Assembly (NCBI GenBank): GCA_041946965.1
Contig: JBHGBM010000070.1
Span: 1 to 31,441 of the forward strand
Direction of reading: 5' to 3'
Origin: JBHGBM01 sp041946965
GTDB lineage: Bacteria > Acidobacteriota > Terriglobia > Bryobacterales > Bryobacteraceae
Length of the DNA stretch: 31,441 nt
Within the stretch, counting starts at the first letter, position 1; every line of letters starts with the position of its first letter. Under the pieces are notes generated by a model that was not told the DNA's origin, made no database searches, and saw only the letters and a list, made by a program, of their open reading frames with translations. Positions 22,818 to 31,441 of the stretch are shown in pieces. The translations under genes were made by a program, and so were the position numbers.

Positions 22818-25800
22818 ATGACCGCAGGAATCGGTCGAGCGTTCGCGCTGGCGGCGTGTCTGTGCGCCGGCGCGGTGGCGCAGGAATTCCGCGCCACTCT
22901 GACCGGGCGGATCATCGACCCGAGTGGAGCGCCGGTTCCCGCCGCGGCGGTGGCGGTCCGGAACGTGCAGACCAACGAGGAGTTCACAGCCACGGCAGGC
23001 GGGGATGGGAATTTCACGGTTCCATTTCTGATGCCGGGCAAATACCGCGTGACGGTGGAGGCAGCGGGTTTCAAGCGGGGCGTGCGCGAAGGCATCGAGC
23101 TGCACGTAAGCGACCGGGCGGCGCTGAGCATCGCCCTGGAATTGGGCGAGATGCAGCAGGCGGTCACAGTGACCGCCGAGGCGCCCTTGCTCGAAACCGC
23201 GAGCGCCACCCGGGGACAACTGATCGAGAACCGGCGCGTGACCGAACTGCCGTTGAACGCCCGTAATCCTTTCATGCTGTCGGCGCTGGCGGCCGGGGTG
23301 CAGTGGAACGGCTCCATGAAGTATGCCCGGCCGTTCGACAATGGGGCCATCGCCGAGTGGTCGATCAACGGAGGGTTGCCGCGGCATAACGAGTTTCTGC
23401 TGGACGGCGCCCCGAACAATGCGGTGACGAACGCCGACGATGGGCGCACTCGCAGCACCAACAACATCGCCTTCGTGCCGCCCGTGGACGCCACCGAAGA
23501 ATTCAAGATCATGGCGAACACCTACGACGCCCAGTACGGGCGCACGGGCGGCGGGATTGTGAACGTGAGCCTGAAGGCGGGCGCCAACCAGTTCCACGGA
23601 GCCGGCTACGAGTTCCTGCGCCGCTACTGGATGGACGCCAACAGCTTCGAGAACAACGCCGCGGGCCTGATGCGGTATGCCATCGATCCGAAGACGGGTG
23701 ACAACCTCGGCGGGCATCTTCTGGACCAGTACGGAGCGCATCTCTCCGGCCCGGTCCGCCTGCCGCGATACAACGGCAAGGACCGCACGTTCTTCATGTT
23801 CAACTTCGAGGGCTACCGGGAGGGCACGCCCAATCCGGCCATCTCGTCGGTGCCTTCCATGCTGGAGCGGAAGGGAGATTTTTCGCAGGCGGGGATCACC
23901 GTCTGGGATCCGGTAACTTCGCGCGAGAACCCGGCCTTCGACCCGGGCAAGGCGGAAGGCGCCGGGAACCCGCGCTACGTGCGCGATCAATTCCCCGGCA
24001 ACCGGATTCCGGCGTCGCGGCTCAACCCGGCGGGCAGCAAGATCGCCGGTTCCTACCCCGAACCGAATACGGGCGGCGATGGCGCGCGGTTTAACAATTT
24101 CCTGCTCAGCCCGAACATCGCCAGAGACCAGTTCCGCTCGTGGATCGGCCGCGTCGACCATTACTACAGCCCCGGACAGCGCATGTATTTCCGGTATCTG
24201 CACAACCGCCGGAACGAACTGCGGAACATCAATTCCTTGACAGGGCTGGGCATGAGCGCGCAGGATCCGGCGGTGCGCATCAACGATGGCGGCGTTGTGG
24301 ATTCGGTGACGACGCTTTCGCCCACCACGATTTTGAACCTGCGCGGCGCGCTCAACCGTTACATCATGGGCGCCTACCGCCAGCAGGCCATGGGATTCGA
24401 CCTTACCACGCTGGGATTGCCCGCGGCGCTGGCGAAGGCGATTCCACAGGCCATGGTGCCGCGCATCTCCGCGCAGCAGTATAAGGACTGGGGACCGGCC
24501 GCGTGGACCGAGGAGATCACCAATACGCTGAGCTTTCAAGGCAGCCTGTCGCGAGTCTCCGGCAAGCACTCGCTTAAGGCGGGCGGCGAAATGCGCGACC
24601 TGCGCGCCAACCTGAAGGGGAGCGGCTGGGGCGGCGGGCGCTTTACGTTCGACCGCGAGTTTACGCGGCGGTTGCCGCAGTATTCGGATAACAATTCAGG
24701 CAGCGCCATCGCCTCCCTGTTGCTCGGCTACCCGAGCGGCGGGACCGTGGAGAACAACGCGTTCCCGGCGTTCCGGTGGGGATACTATGCCGTCTACGTG
24801 CAGGACGACATCCGGGCCGGCGCCAAGCTGACCTTGAACCTGGGCCTCCGGTACGACTACGAGTCCGCGCCCACCGAGCGCTACGATCGCATGAACCGGG
24901 GCTTCGCCTTCGGCCAGACCAATCCCCTGAGCGCAAGAATCCGCCCGGCGGCGGAATGCCCCGCGTGCGCGAACCTGCGGGGCGGGCTGTTGTTCGCGGC
25001 GGCGGCCGGCGCGCCGCGCGCGGCGTTCGATCCCGACAGGAACAATTTTCAACCGCGCATCGGCGCGGCGTATCAGTTGGATTCGCGGACCGTGCTGCGC
25101 GGCGGCTACGGCCTGTACACCATGGCGCAGGCGGAGTTCGGCGGTTCCACGGGGTTCAGCATCAGCACACCTTATGTGGCCGCCACCGGAGGCGGAGCGG
25201 CCTCGTTCATTCCGTCAAACTCGCTGAGCAATCCCTTCCCGTCGGGCCTGCTCTCGCCGGTCGGGTCCTCGCAGGGCCTGCTGACGCAGGCGGGACAGGA
25301 ACTGATCTTCAACCTTCCCACACGCCGCATTCCGAACGTACACCAGTTCTCCTTCGGCGTACAGCGTGAGCTGCCCTGGCGCATGAAGGTGGACGCATCG
25401 TACGTGGGAAGCCGGGCGCGAGGCTTGATGACCAACGAATTCCGCTCCGGCGCAGGCCACGGCATCAACGCCAACACGGTAGAGCAACTCGCCCGCGCGC
25501 GGCAGGACTCCAGGTGGTACACGCAGGCGGTCGCCAATCCTTTCGCCGGACTGCTGCCGGGAACCAGCCTGAATTCGGCGACCGTGGCGCGGTCGCAGTT
25601 GCTGCGCCCATACCCGCAGTTCCTGGGCATCACCCAGGGGCTCGAGAACGTGGGCCGGACGTGGTACAACTCCTTCCAACTGGTGTTGGAAAAGCGTTTT
25701 GGCAACGGGCTGACGTTCACCAGTTCGTACACACTCTCCAAGAACATCGGGGCGCTGGATTACCTGAACGACCAGGACCCGGGGCCGAGCCGCGTGCTGC

Positions 25801-26393
25801 TGGATTCGGACCGGACGCACCGATGGGTTTTGAGCGGCGTCTATGAGATGCCTTTCGGCAAAGGACGGAAGTTCGGCGGCGGATCCGGCAGAGCGGTGAA
25901 CCTGCTGCTGGGAGGGTGGCAGTTCAACTGGATCGCCACGCTGCAATCCGGAGACCCCATGGTGTATCCGGGCGCGGCGAACCTGGTGGGAAATCCACGG
26001 GTTGAAAGCCAATCGCTTTCACGCTGGTTCAACCCCTGTGTGCTGCAACTCGACGGCGCCAGCCGCGAGCCGAACGCGGCGCGCACGGGGTTTGTACCCT
26101 GTTCCCAGCCGGCCTGGGCCATCCGCGCGCCGTACACGCTGCGCACGACGCCGCAGAGGTCCGGACAAATGCGGAACTTTTGGGCCAGCCAGTACGACAT
26201 GTCATTGAGCAAGATGTTTCGGATCAACGAGCGCATGCGGGCGCAGTTCCGGGTGGAGAGCTTTAACACGTTCAATACGCCCATTTTCGGCGGCCCGAAT
26301 ACCGACCCGGCCAGCCCGTTATTCGGCAACGTGACGGCGGCGCAAGTGAACTTCCCGCGTTTCGTGCAGCTCGGGTTCAAGTTCGTTTTTTGA
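22818..26393 (+). CDS. Oar-like TonB-dependent outer membrane receptor (3)
   Basis: This is a 1191-residue outer-membrane beta-barrel with a signal peptide (TAGIGRAFALAACLCAGAV, AQ). It carries a carboxypeptidase-regulatory-like domain (residues about 24-110, ATLTGRIIDPSGAPVPAAAV, FTVPFLMPGKYRVTV) and a plug-like part (ENRRVTELPLNARNPFML, FLLDGAPNNAVTNADDG). A long barrel ends LGFKFVF. AAGGAG (22804-22809) lies 8 nt upstream of the ATG, inside the end of the GH36 gene, so the two are coupled. The combination suggests uptake of an alpha-galactoside-type product or surface binding of its polymer. It differs clearly in sequence from the other two receptors in the window. Confidence 0.9.
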   Translation: MTAGIGRAFALAACLCAGAVAQEFRATLTGRIIDPSGAPVPAAAVAVRNVQTNEEFTATAGGDGNFTVPFLMPGKYRVTVEAAGFKRGVREGIELHVSDRAALSIALELGEMQQAVTVTAEAPLLETASATRGQLIENRRVTELPLNARNPFMLSALAAGVQWNGSMKYARPFDNGAIAEWSINGGLPRHNEFLLDGAPNNAVTNADDGRTRSTNNIAFVPPVDATEEFKIMANTYDAQYGRTGGGIVNVSLKAGANQFHGAGYEFLRRYWMDANSFENNAAGLMRYAIDPKTGDNLGGHLLDQYGAHLSGPVRLPRYNGKDRTFFMFNFEGYREGTPNPAISSVPSMLERKGDFSQAGITVWDPVTSRENPAFDPGKAEGAGNPRYVRDQFPGNRIPASRLNPAGSKIAGSYPEPNTGGDGARFNNFLLSPNIARDQFRSWIGRVDHYYSPGQRMYFRYLHNRRNELRNINSLTGLGMSAQDPAVRINDGGVVDSVTTLSPTTILNLRGALNRYIMGAYRQQAMGFDLTTLGLPAALAKAIPQAMVPRISAQQYKDWGPAAWTEEITNTLSFQGSLSRVSGKHSLKAGGEMRDLRANLKGSGWGGGRFTFDREFTRRLPQYSDNNSGSAIASLLLGYPSGGTVENNAFPAFRWGYYAVYVQDDIRAGAKLTLNLGLRYDYESAPTERYDRMNRGFAFGQTNPLSARIRPAAECPACANLRGGLLFAAAAGAPRAAFDPDRNNFQPRIGAAYQLDSRTVLRGGYGLYTMAQAEFGGSTGFSISTPYVAATGGGAASFIPSNSLSNPFPSGLLSPVGSSQGLLTQAGQELIFNLPTRRIPNVHQFSFGVQRELPWRMKVDASYVGSRARGLMTNEFRSGAGHGINANTVEQLARARQDSRWYTQAVANPFAGLLPGTSLNSATVARSQLLRPYPQFLGITQGLENVGRTWYNSFQLVLEKRFGNGLTFTSSYTLSKNIGALDYLNDQDPGPSRVLLDSDRTHRWVLSGVYEMPFGKGRKFGGGSGRAVNLLLGGWQFNWIATLQSGDPMVYPGAANLVGNPRVESQSLSRWFNPCVLQLDGASREPNAARTGFVPCSQPAWAIRAPYTLRTTPQRSGQMRNFWASQYDMSLSKMFRINERMRAQFRVESFNTFNTPIFGGPNTDPASPLFGNVTAAQVNFPRFVQLGFKFVF

Positions 26394-26398
26394 AAACC

Positions 26399-29224
26399 AT
26401 GCCGGGAACCGCGGAGAGAAGGAAGCGTAGCGCTGCAATCGCCGCGCTCGCGGCGGCGGGTGCGGCGGCGTGGTGGTCCGGCGTGCGGCCAGCGCCGGCT
26501 CAACGGGCGCGTGCGGTGAACGAAATCAGTTTCCGGGTCGTGTTCGGCTTGACGCGGGCGGCGCCCATCGACTACTCCGGCGCCGTCTCCCTGAGCGAAG
26601 GCAAGGTGCTGCGGGTGGAGCCGTGGCGCTTCTTCGGCGGAGACGCCATGGAAGACGGATCGCGCTGGAAGCTCACCATCAAGACCGCGGCCTTCGAGAA
26701 CCAGCCGGACAAGCCCACCCAGGGCGGGGTCAAGAACACCGTCCCGGCGGGCATTGTGGTGACGGCGGAAGCCCCACTCTCAGCGGCGGCGCGCATTCGC
26801 ACGGCGCAGGGCGATATCGAGTTCCGGCTGCAAGAACTGGCGGGCGGCCGCGTGCTGGAGTTCGGGGAGGGTGACATCAGCGTGCAGCGGACTCCTTCCG
26901 TGCGCCAGGTATCGCCGCCCGCCGGCATGTCAAAGGCGGAGCACGATTACCCCTCGGTGGCAGTCACCCGCGCGGGCGCGGTGTGGGTGGCATGGCAGGC
27001 CTATGAGGGCGGCGGCGACTCCGTGTACGTCCGGCACGCCGCTTCTTCCACATGGAGCGAACCGTTCCGGCTGGCCGCAAAAGCGGACGTCTACCGCACG
27101 GCGGTTGCGGAGGATGCGCGTGGTCGCGTTTGGGCAGTGTGGTCCGAGCGGGCGGGAGAGGACTGGGACCTCTACGCGCGTGTGTACGACGGCCGGAGCT
27201 GGTCGCCGCGGCGGAAGCTGACCACGGAGGATTCGCCAAACTTTTCGCACCGGCTGGCGGCGGACCCTTCCGGCGCGCTGCACATGGTGTGGGTCGGGCA
27301 CCGCGGGGGCGAGTCGCACGTTTTCTGGAGCAGGCTGGAAGGCGAGCAATGGAGCGCGCCGCGCGAGGTCAGTGGCGCGGGAGCGTGGACGCCGCAAATA
27401 GCGTTTGATTCCCGGGGCGGCGCCTATATCGCCTGGGACAGCTACCGCGGCGGCAACTACGATATCTTTCTGCGGAGAATCGCGCCGGGGGGCCGCATGC
27501 TGCCGATGGAGCAGGTAACCCGCTCGGCCGCTTTTCAGGCGCACGCCAGCATCGCCGTGGACAAACGGGACCGCGTCTGGCTGGCGTGGGACGAGTCCGA
27601 CGCAAACTGGGGCAAGGATTTCTGGAACAAGGACCCCAATCCGCGAGGAGCCGGGCTTTACACACGCCGGCGGCCGCGCATCGTGATGTTCGCGGGCGGC
27701 GTCTGGAAGGAGCCGGCGAACATTCTCGAAGCGGCGCCGGCACGCCACGGCCGCTACATCCAGCTTCCACAAATCGTGTGCGACCGGACAGGCCGCATCT
27801 GGGTAGCCGTGCAGGTGCGGACCGCGGCGGGCACGAACCGCGTGGATAACTGGGCGAACAACGGCCAGTGGGAGCGCTATCTCACGACGCTCGACGGGAA
27901 CCGCTGGTCACCGTTCATGCCTCTGGCGTCCAGCAGTTCGCGGCCGGAGGGCCCGTTCGACATGCAGGCGGCGCCGGGCGGCATATGGATGACGTGGGCG
28001 AAAGACAACCGCACGGTGTTCGGCGGCAAGGCGCGCGAATCCGTTTCCGAACCGTCGTTCTACGAAGTGAACGCCGCGTTTGTCGCAAACGAGGCGCCGC
28101 CGCCGGAACCTGCACTGGCCGATTACGTGGAGCCCGTGCCCCCGCCCGCGAGCCTGCATCCGAACGAAGCGGCGGATGTCGCGCGCGTGCGCCAATACCG
28201 CACCGATGGCGGCCCGGTGTACCGGATCGTGCGCGGGGATTTTCACCGCCACACGGAGATCTCCTACGACGGGGCGGGAGACGGGTCCCTGGAGGACTAT
28301 GCGCGCTACATGCTGGACGCCGCCGCCATGGATACCGGCATTATCGCGGACCACAACGCCGGGGGCACGGACTACGGATGGTGGCGCACGCAAAAGACCA
28401 TCGACCTGTATTACATTAAGAAGCGCTTTACGCCGCTGTTCGGCTACGAGCGCAGCGTCCGGTATCCGAACGGCCACCGCAACGTGGTCTTCGCGCAGCG
28501 GGGTGTGCCGGTGCTGGCCATCTCTGCCGAAGAGCAGCGCGGCCGGAAAAATACGGGGCCCATCCTATACCCGTATCTCAGGCAATATCGCGGCATTTGC
28601 ATGGCCCACTCGCTGGCTACCCCGCAAGGTACGGATTTCCGCGACAACGACCCGGAAGTGGAGCCGCTGGTGGAGATCTACCAGGGTTACCGCACGAATT
28701 ACGAGTACGACGGCGCGCCGCGCGGGCTCGCGGGCGAGAAGGCGCACAGCGCGGGGTTCTACTGGAGCGCTCTGGAAAGGGGCTACAAGCTGGGCGTGCA
28801 TTCCAGCTCCGATCATGTTTCGACGCACACGTCATACACCATGATCTACACTCCCGAGGCGACCCGGACCGCGATTGTCGAGAGTATGCGGAAGCGGCGC
28901 GCCTACGGCGCGACGGATAACATTCTGCTGGATTATCGCGCCGTCGACGAACGGGGCGCCGTACATTTTATGGGAGAGGCGTTCGATTCCAGGGCCGCAC
29001 CGAAATTCGTGGTGAAGGCCGCCGGCACTGCGCCTATCGCCAAAATCGAAATCGTTCGGGATGGGAAATTTGTTTTTCAGACCAATCCGGCGGACCGGAA
29101 CGCGCAGTTCACCTGGATGGACAACGAACCGCGGCGGGGGACGAGTTGGTACTACGTGCGCGTAATGCAAGCGGACGGCAATTTGGCCTGGTCGAGCCCG
29201 GTGTGGGTTCGTATGCCGCGATAG
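26399..29224 (+). CDS. Beta-propeller and PHP-type (DUF3604-like) metallohydrolase fusion
   Basis: This is a 941-residue exported or membrane-anchored protein (basic RRKR then AAIAALAAAGAAAWWSG). Residues about 170-560 hold repeated propeller blades (YPSVAVTRAGAVWVAWQAY, SHRLAADPSGALHMVWVG, PQIAFDSRGGAYIAWDSY, AHASIAVDKRDRVWLAWDE). A PHP-like metal site follows: H616-R-H618 in GDFHRHTEISYDG, D651-H652 in IIADHNAG, H737 in MAHSLATP, Glu in VEIYQGYR, and H801 and H806 in HSSSDHVSTH. These fit the CehA/DUF3604 group of predicted phosphoesterases. A small beta domain ends it. The ATG at 26399 is used; an in-frame TTG at 26390 overlaps the receptor stop. No strong ribosome site is seen, so coupling is likely. 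Substrate unknown. Confidence 0.8.
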   Translation: MPGTAERRKRSAAIAALAAAGAAAWWSGVRPAPAQRARAVNEISFRVVFGLTRAAPIDYSGAVSLSEGKVLRVEPWRFFGGDAMEDGSRWKLTIKTAAFENQPDKPTQGGVKNTVPAGIVVTAEAPLSAAARIRTAQGDIEFRLQELAGGRVLEFGEGDISVQRTPSVRQVSPPAGMSKAEHDYPSVAVTRAGAVWVAWQAYEGGGDSVYVRHAASSTWSEPFRLAAKADVYRTAVAEDARGRVWAVWSERAGEDWDLYARVYDGRSWSPRRKLTTEDSPNFSHRLAADPSGALHMVWVGHRGGESHVFWSRLEGEQWSAPREVSGAGAWTPQIAFDSRGGAYIAWDSYRGGNYDIFLRRIAPGGRMLPMEQVTRSAAFQAHASIAVDKRDRVWLAWDESDANWGKDFWNKDPNPRGAGLYTRRRPRIVMFAGGVWKEPANILEAAPARHGRYIQLPQIVCDRTGRIWVAVQVRTAAGTNRVDNWANNGQWERYLTTLDGNRWSPFMPLASSSSRPEGPFDMQAAPGGIWMTWAKDNRTVFGGKARESVSEPSFYEVNAAFVANEAPPPEPALADYVEPVPPPASLHPNEAADVARVRQYRTDGGPVYRIVRGDFHRHTEISYDGAGDGSLEDYARYMLDAAAMDTGIIADHNAGGTDYGWWRTQKTIDLYYIKKRFTPLFGYERSVRYPNGHRNVVFAQRGVPVLAISAEEQRGRKNTGPILYPYLRQYRGICMAHSLATPQGTDFRDNDPEVEPLVEIYQGYRTNYEYDGAPRGLAGEKAHSAGFYWSALERGYKLGVHSSSDHVSTHTSYTMIYTPEATRTAIVESMRKRRAYGATDNILLDYRAVDERGAVHFMGEAFDSRAAPKFVVKAAGTAPIAKIEIVRDGKFVFQTNPADRNAQFTWMDNEPRRGTSWYYVRVMQADGNLAWSSPVWVRMPR

Positions 29225-29290
29225 GTAAAGGCGATTGGGGTGGCTGCATGGGCCTGACGGAACCCAGCGCACCGGTGGCGGATTGGTGAC

Positions 29291-31318
29291 TCAGTCCCAC
29301 ACCGGCACGCCGAACTCGGCGAACCGCGCGGCGCCGGTCAGGAAGTGGGCGGTGATCCAGAACACCGTCCACTGTTCGTTGTAGCCGCCGCGGCCTCCGA
29401 GGATGGCGGCGGCATCATTGCGCTGACCGTAATTGGTGTGGTGCATCTGCTCGCCCTGGCTGCCCCGCGCGTCGATCAACTGGCCGCAGGTGCGGTACAT
29501 AAGCAGTGCAAGCCGCTTCAGATCTTCGCGTTTCTCGATCTGGCCCATACGGTAGATGTCCGGCGCGATCAGCACTCCCCACACGTCCACATGCTGGTTC
29601 TGCGGCGATACCACCGTCCAGCCGCGGGTGCGGAAGTTGTGGTCGCGCAGGCGGCCGGGCGGGAAGTCAACGTCCCACACGAAGGTGTACGTCAGCACGA
29701 CGTCCATCGCGTGGCGCGCCCAGCGAAGGTGTTCGGGATCCCCGGTTGCCTCGTACAGGGCCAGAAACGCGTGGAAGGCAAGCGCGGCCGCTTCCTTGTC
29801 CTCGCATCGCGCGTCGAGCGTTCCGCCCCAGTACGGCTCCCGCATGCTGAGGTGGCGCGCCGCATAGTGCCGTGCCGCCTTCTCCGCGGCGGCGCGGTAC
29901 CGGGGCCGGCCGAACAGGCCGGACGCTTCGAGCAACGCCGGGATGAAGGACGCTTCCGATGTCGCCGGCGGATGCCAGCCCGGATCGAGAATTCGCCGCG
30001 AATGCAGGTCGGAAGCCCTGCGCAGAAACGCTTCCCAGCGCCGGGTGTCGATCCGGTTGCGGCGCGCGGCGGAAATGGCCCGCGCGAAGGCGAGCATCGC
30101 CTGCCCCTGGTTGAGCAATTCTTCTCCGCTCCACTTTCCGGACGCGAAATCATACCAGTTGCGGAAGCCGCCGCTGGAGAACTCCGCGGTGGAGAGGAAA
30201 TCGAGCGCCCGCGCGGCCATCTCGAGGGCCTTCGGATCGCGCAGTCCCGGGGCCAGCACCTGCAATGCGTATCCCAGAGCTTCGGCCTGGCCGGTCCAGC
30301 CCATGACGAAGGCGGGCTGGTCCGGCGTCTCATACTTGCGAAATCCGGCGAATCCCGCGCCTTCGTGCCAGCGCGATTTCGCGTACCTGTATTTGGCGCG
30401 CACGATTTCGGCTATGGACGGCAGGCCGTCGAGACTGTAGGGCTGCATCAATTCGAACGACGTTCGCACGCTCCGGCCGAAGCCGGCCCCTTCGCGCTCC
30501 ACCGGGAACGCTTCGAGGTAGAAGGTTTTCTCGATGATGGCGCCGGGCTGGATGTTGAGCCACGCGCCGTCGTAGGGCACGAACCCGCGCTGCTGCGCCT
30601 TTACCACGCCGCGGCGGCCGTTGGAGGCGCAGGGGCCGGAGAGCAACACCGTTTCGGTGCCGCCGTCCCGCGCCGCCAGGCCGAGAGACCACCACTGGTC
30701 CGCGAGATTGCCGTAAGGGACGGGCGAGGGGAGGGTATGGAGCGCCGATCCCCACAGCCGTTGCCCGCGGCGGGATTCCACCCAGGCGAACGGCATGGGA
30801 TAGCGGTGCTCCTCGTAGATCGCCTCCTCGCCCGGCGCTCCCGTGTAGACAGGCACGCGGCCGCTCTTGGCTCCGGAGGGATTTCCGTAATATACGATGC
30901 CGGGCAGCAGGACGCCGGGCGGGCCGTCCCCCCTGGTGAGGAACCGTATGGAGAGCGTGACGCGTGGAGCCGGCGCCTTGCCCTTCCATTCGAAGCGCCG
31001 GACGCCCTGAATGACGGACCCGCGGGACCGGTACGAGTCTTGAAGCAGCCACGTGCCGCCGCAGCCGTTCAACTCGCCCCGAAGAACGCTCCACTCGCCC
31101 TCGGTGGCCACCGCAGCAGGGGCGGCATGGCGCCAGTCCGCGGGCCAACCGTCGCGCCAGTCGCAGGCGATGGACCACAAGCCCTCGGGCGGCGATTCGG
31201 ATACGGGTTCGCCAGCGGCGAGCACCTGCACACGCGATCCACCCGCAATGTGAAACTCGGCGGTCTGGGCCGGCGCCCAGCCCGCCAGCATCAACACAAA
31301 AACCGGAAATCTGTTCAT
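29291..31318 (-). CDS. Secreted protein of unknown family, alpha-toroid-like C-terminal half
   Basis: This 675-residue protein has a signal peptide (MNRFPVFVLMLAGWAPAQ). I do not recognise a named family. Residues 25-310 look beta-rich (VTLSIRFLTRGDGPPG, GAIIEKTFYLEAFPVE). Residues about 340-660 are helical with repeated tryptophans (FVMGWTGQAEALGYALQVL, FSSGGFRNWYDF, EELLNQGQAMLAFARAIS, HVDVWGVLIAPDIYRMG, WTVFWITAHFL), recalling (alpha/alpha)6-barrel glycosidases or lyases. The start is set at 31318 for the signal peptide; an in-frame ATG at 31348 lies in the likely promoter. It is convergent with the PHP fusion and monocistronic here. A glycan-active role is inferred from context only. Confidence 0.75.
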   Translation of the reverse strand: MNRFPVFVLMLAGWAPAQTAEFHIAGGSRVQVLAAGEPVSESPPEGLWSIACDWRDGWPADWRHAAPAAVATEGEWSVLRGELNGCGGTWLLQDSYRSRGSVIQGVRRFEWKGKAPAPRVTLSIRFLTRGDGPPGVLLPGIVYYGNPSGAKSGRVPVYTGAPGEEAIYEEHRYPMPFAWVESRRGQRLWGSALHTLPSPVPYGNLADQWWSLGLAARDGGTETVLLSGPCASNGRRGVVKAQQRGFVPYDGAWLNIQPGAIIEKTFYLEAFPVEREGAGFGRSVRTSFELMQPYSLDGLPSIAEIVRAKYRYAKSRWHEGAGFAGFRKYETPDQPAFVMGWTGQAEALGYALQVLAPGLRDPKALEMAARALDFLSTAEFSSGGFRNWYDFASGKWSGEELLNQGQAMLAFARAISAARRNRIDTRRWEAFLRRASDLHSRRILDPGWHPPATSEASFIPALLEASGLFGRPRYRAAAEKAARHYAARHLSMREPYWGGTLDARCEDKEAAALAFHAFLALYEATGDPEHLRWARHAMDVVLTYTFVWDVDFPPGRLRDHNFRTRGWTVVSPQNQHVDVWGVLIAPDIYRMGQIEKREDLKRLALLMYRTCGQLIDARGSQGEQMHHTNYGQRNDAAAILGGRGGYNEQWTVFWITAHFLTGAARFAEFGVPVWD

Positions 31319-31338
31319 CCGCAACGCACCGGATAGGC

Positions 31339-31367
31339 AAAATATCACAACGATCCGCCGGTGTCAC
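31339..31367 (-). promoter_or_regulatory. Candidate promoter for the unknown secreted protein
   Basis: On the minus strand, GTGACA (31362-31367) and TATTTT (31339-31344) are separated by exactly 17 bp and match the sigma70 consensus at five and four of six positions. Transcription would start at about 31332, giving a very short leader before the ATG at 31318. Confidence 0.5.
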
Positions 31368-31390
31368 TTGCCCGTGGTACGCGTGTCGCT

Positions 31391-31440
31391 AGCATGTGAT
31401 TTGTCCGGTCCGATTAGCACGTGAATTGTCCGGTTCGGGC
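31391..31440. repeat. Two 25-bp direct repeats, possible mobile-element end
   Basis: The unit starting AGCATGTGATTTGTCCGGT (31391-31415) is followed directly by one starting AGCACGTGAATTGTCCGGT (31416-31440). They agree at 19 of 25 positions, and both contain TTGTCCGGT. Short tandem terminal repeats are typical of IS21-like and Tn7-like transposon ends, and the array sits at the window edge. No transposase is visible to confirm this. Confidence 0.4.
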
Positions 31441-31441
31441 T

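Noticed and set aside
29345..31336. 663-codon plus-strand open frame opposite the unknown secreted protein
   Set aside because: The minus-strand frame has a signal peptide and promoter; the plus frame is low-complexity and lacks both.
1..31441. CRISPR arrays, tRNA or rRNA genes
   Set aside because: No regularly spaced repeats, cloverleaf-like sequence or rRNA segments were noticed on reading, although no dedicated scan could be run.

Overview
The window looks like a chromosomal segment of a GC-rich Gram-negative bacterium. The best guess is Acidobacteriota of the Solibacter/Bryobacter type. That rests on three very large Oar-like outer-membrane receptors (carboxypeptidase-regulatory domain, plug, barrel), a Gfo/Idh/MocA oxidoreductase and a sugar isomerase that both carry twin-arginine leaders, and a glycan-related gene set. 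No rRNA or other taxonomic marker is present, so this placement is inference.

Region 1 (1-1551) is an IS3-family insertion sequence whose left tip lies outside the window. It has orfA, an A8 frameshift site, orfB with an intact D-D(35)-E triad, and a candidate right terminal repeat.

Region 2 (about 1620-10502) is the most striking part. A fluoride (crcB-motif) riboswitch at about 1665-1728 is followed by a perfect intrinsic terminator at 1715-1743, and the two share the strand AGCTCCTACC. Downstream on the same strand are an outer-membrane TolC-like protein, a lipoprotein membrane-fusion protein and an RND inner-membrane pump. These three reading frames overlap by 4 nt each. Enolase, the classical glycolytic target of fluoride, follows 51 nt later. 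After a roughly 780-nt stretch holding a YidB-like fragment comes a DUF4126 membrane protein. I read this as a fluoride-inducible efflux and metabolic-protection operon. A fluoride riboswitch driving a complete tripartite RND pump is not an arrangement I recognise as described.

Region 3 (10621-31318) is a glycan and sugar-acquisition neighbourhood. It runs: an exported esterase of the CE1/esterase-D type and an Oar-like receptor (+); a minus-strand operon of Oar-like receptor, TIM-barrel isomerase and Gfo/Idh/MocA oxidoreductase; then, from a shared divergent promoter region, a GH36 raffinose-synthase-like glycosidase, a third Oar-like receptor and a beta-propeller/PHP fusion protein (+); and finally a convergent secreted protein of unknown family with an alpha-toroid-like C-terminal half. 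No SusD-like protein is seen, as expected for Oar-like rather than SusC/D systems.

The last 50 bp carry two 25-bp imperfect direct repeats that resemble the end of another mobile element running off the window.
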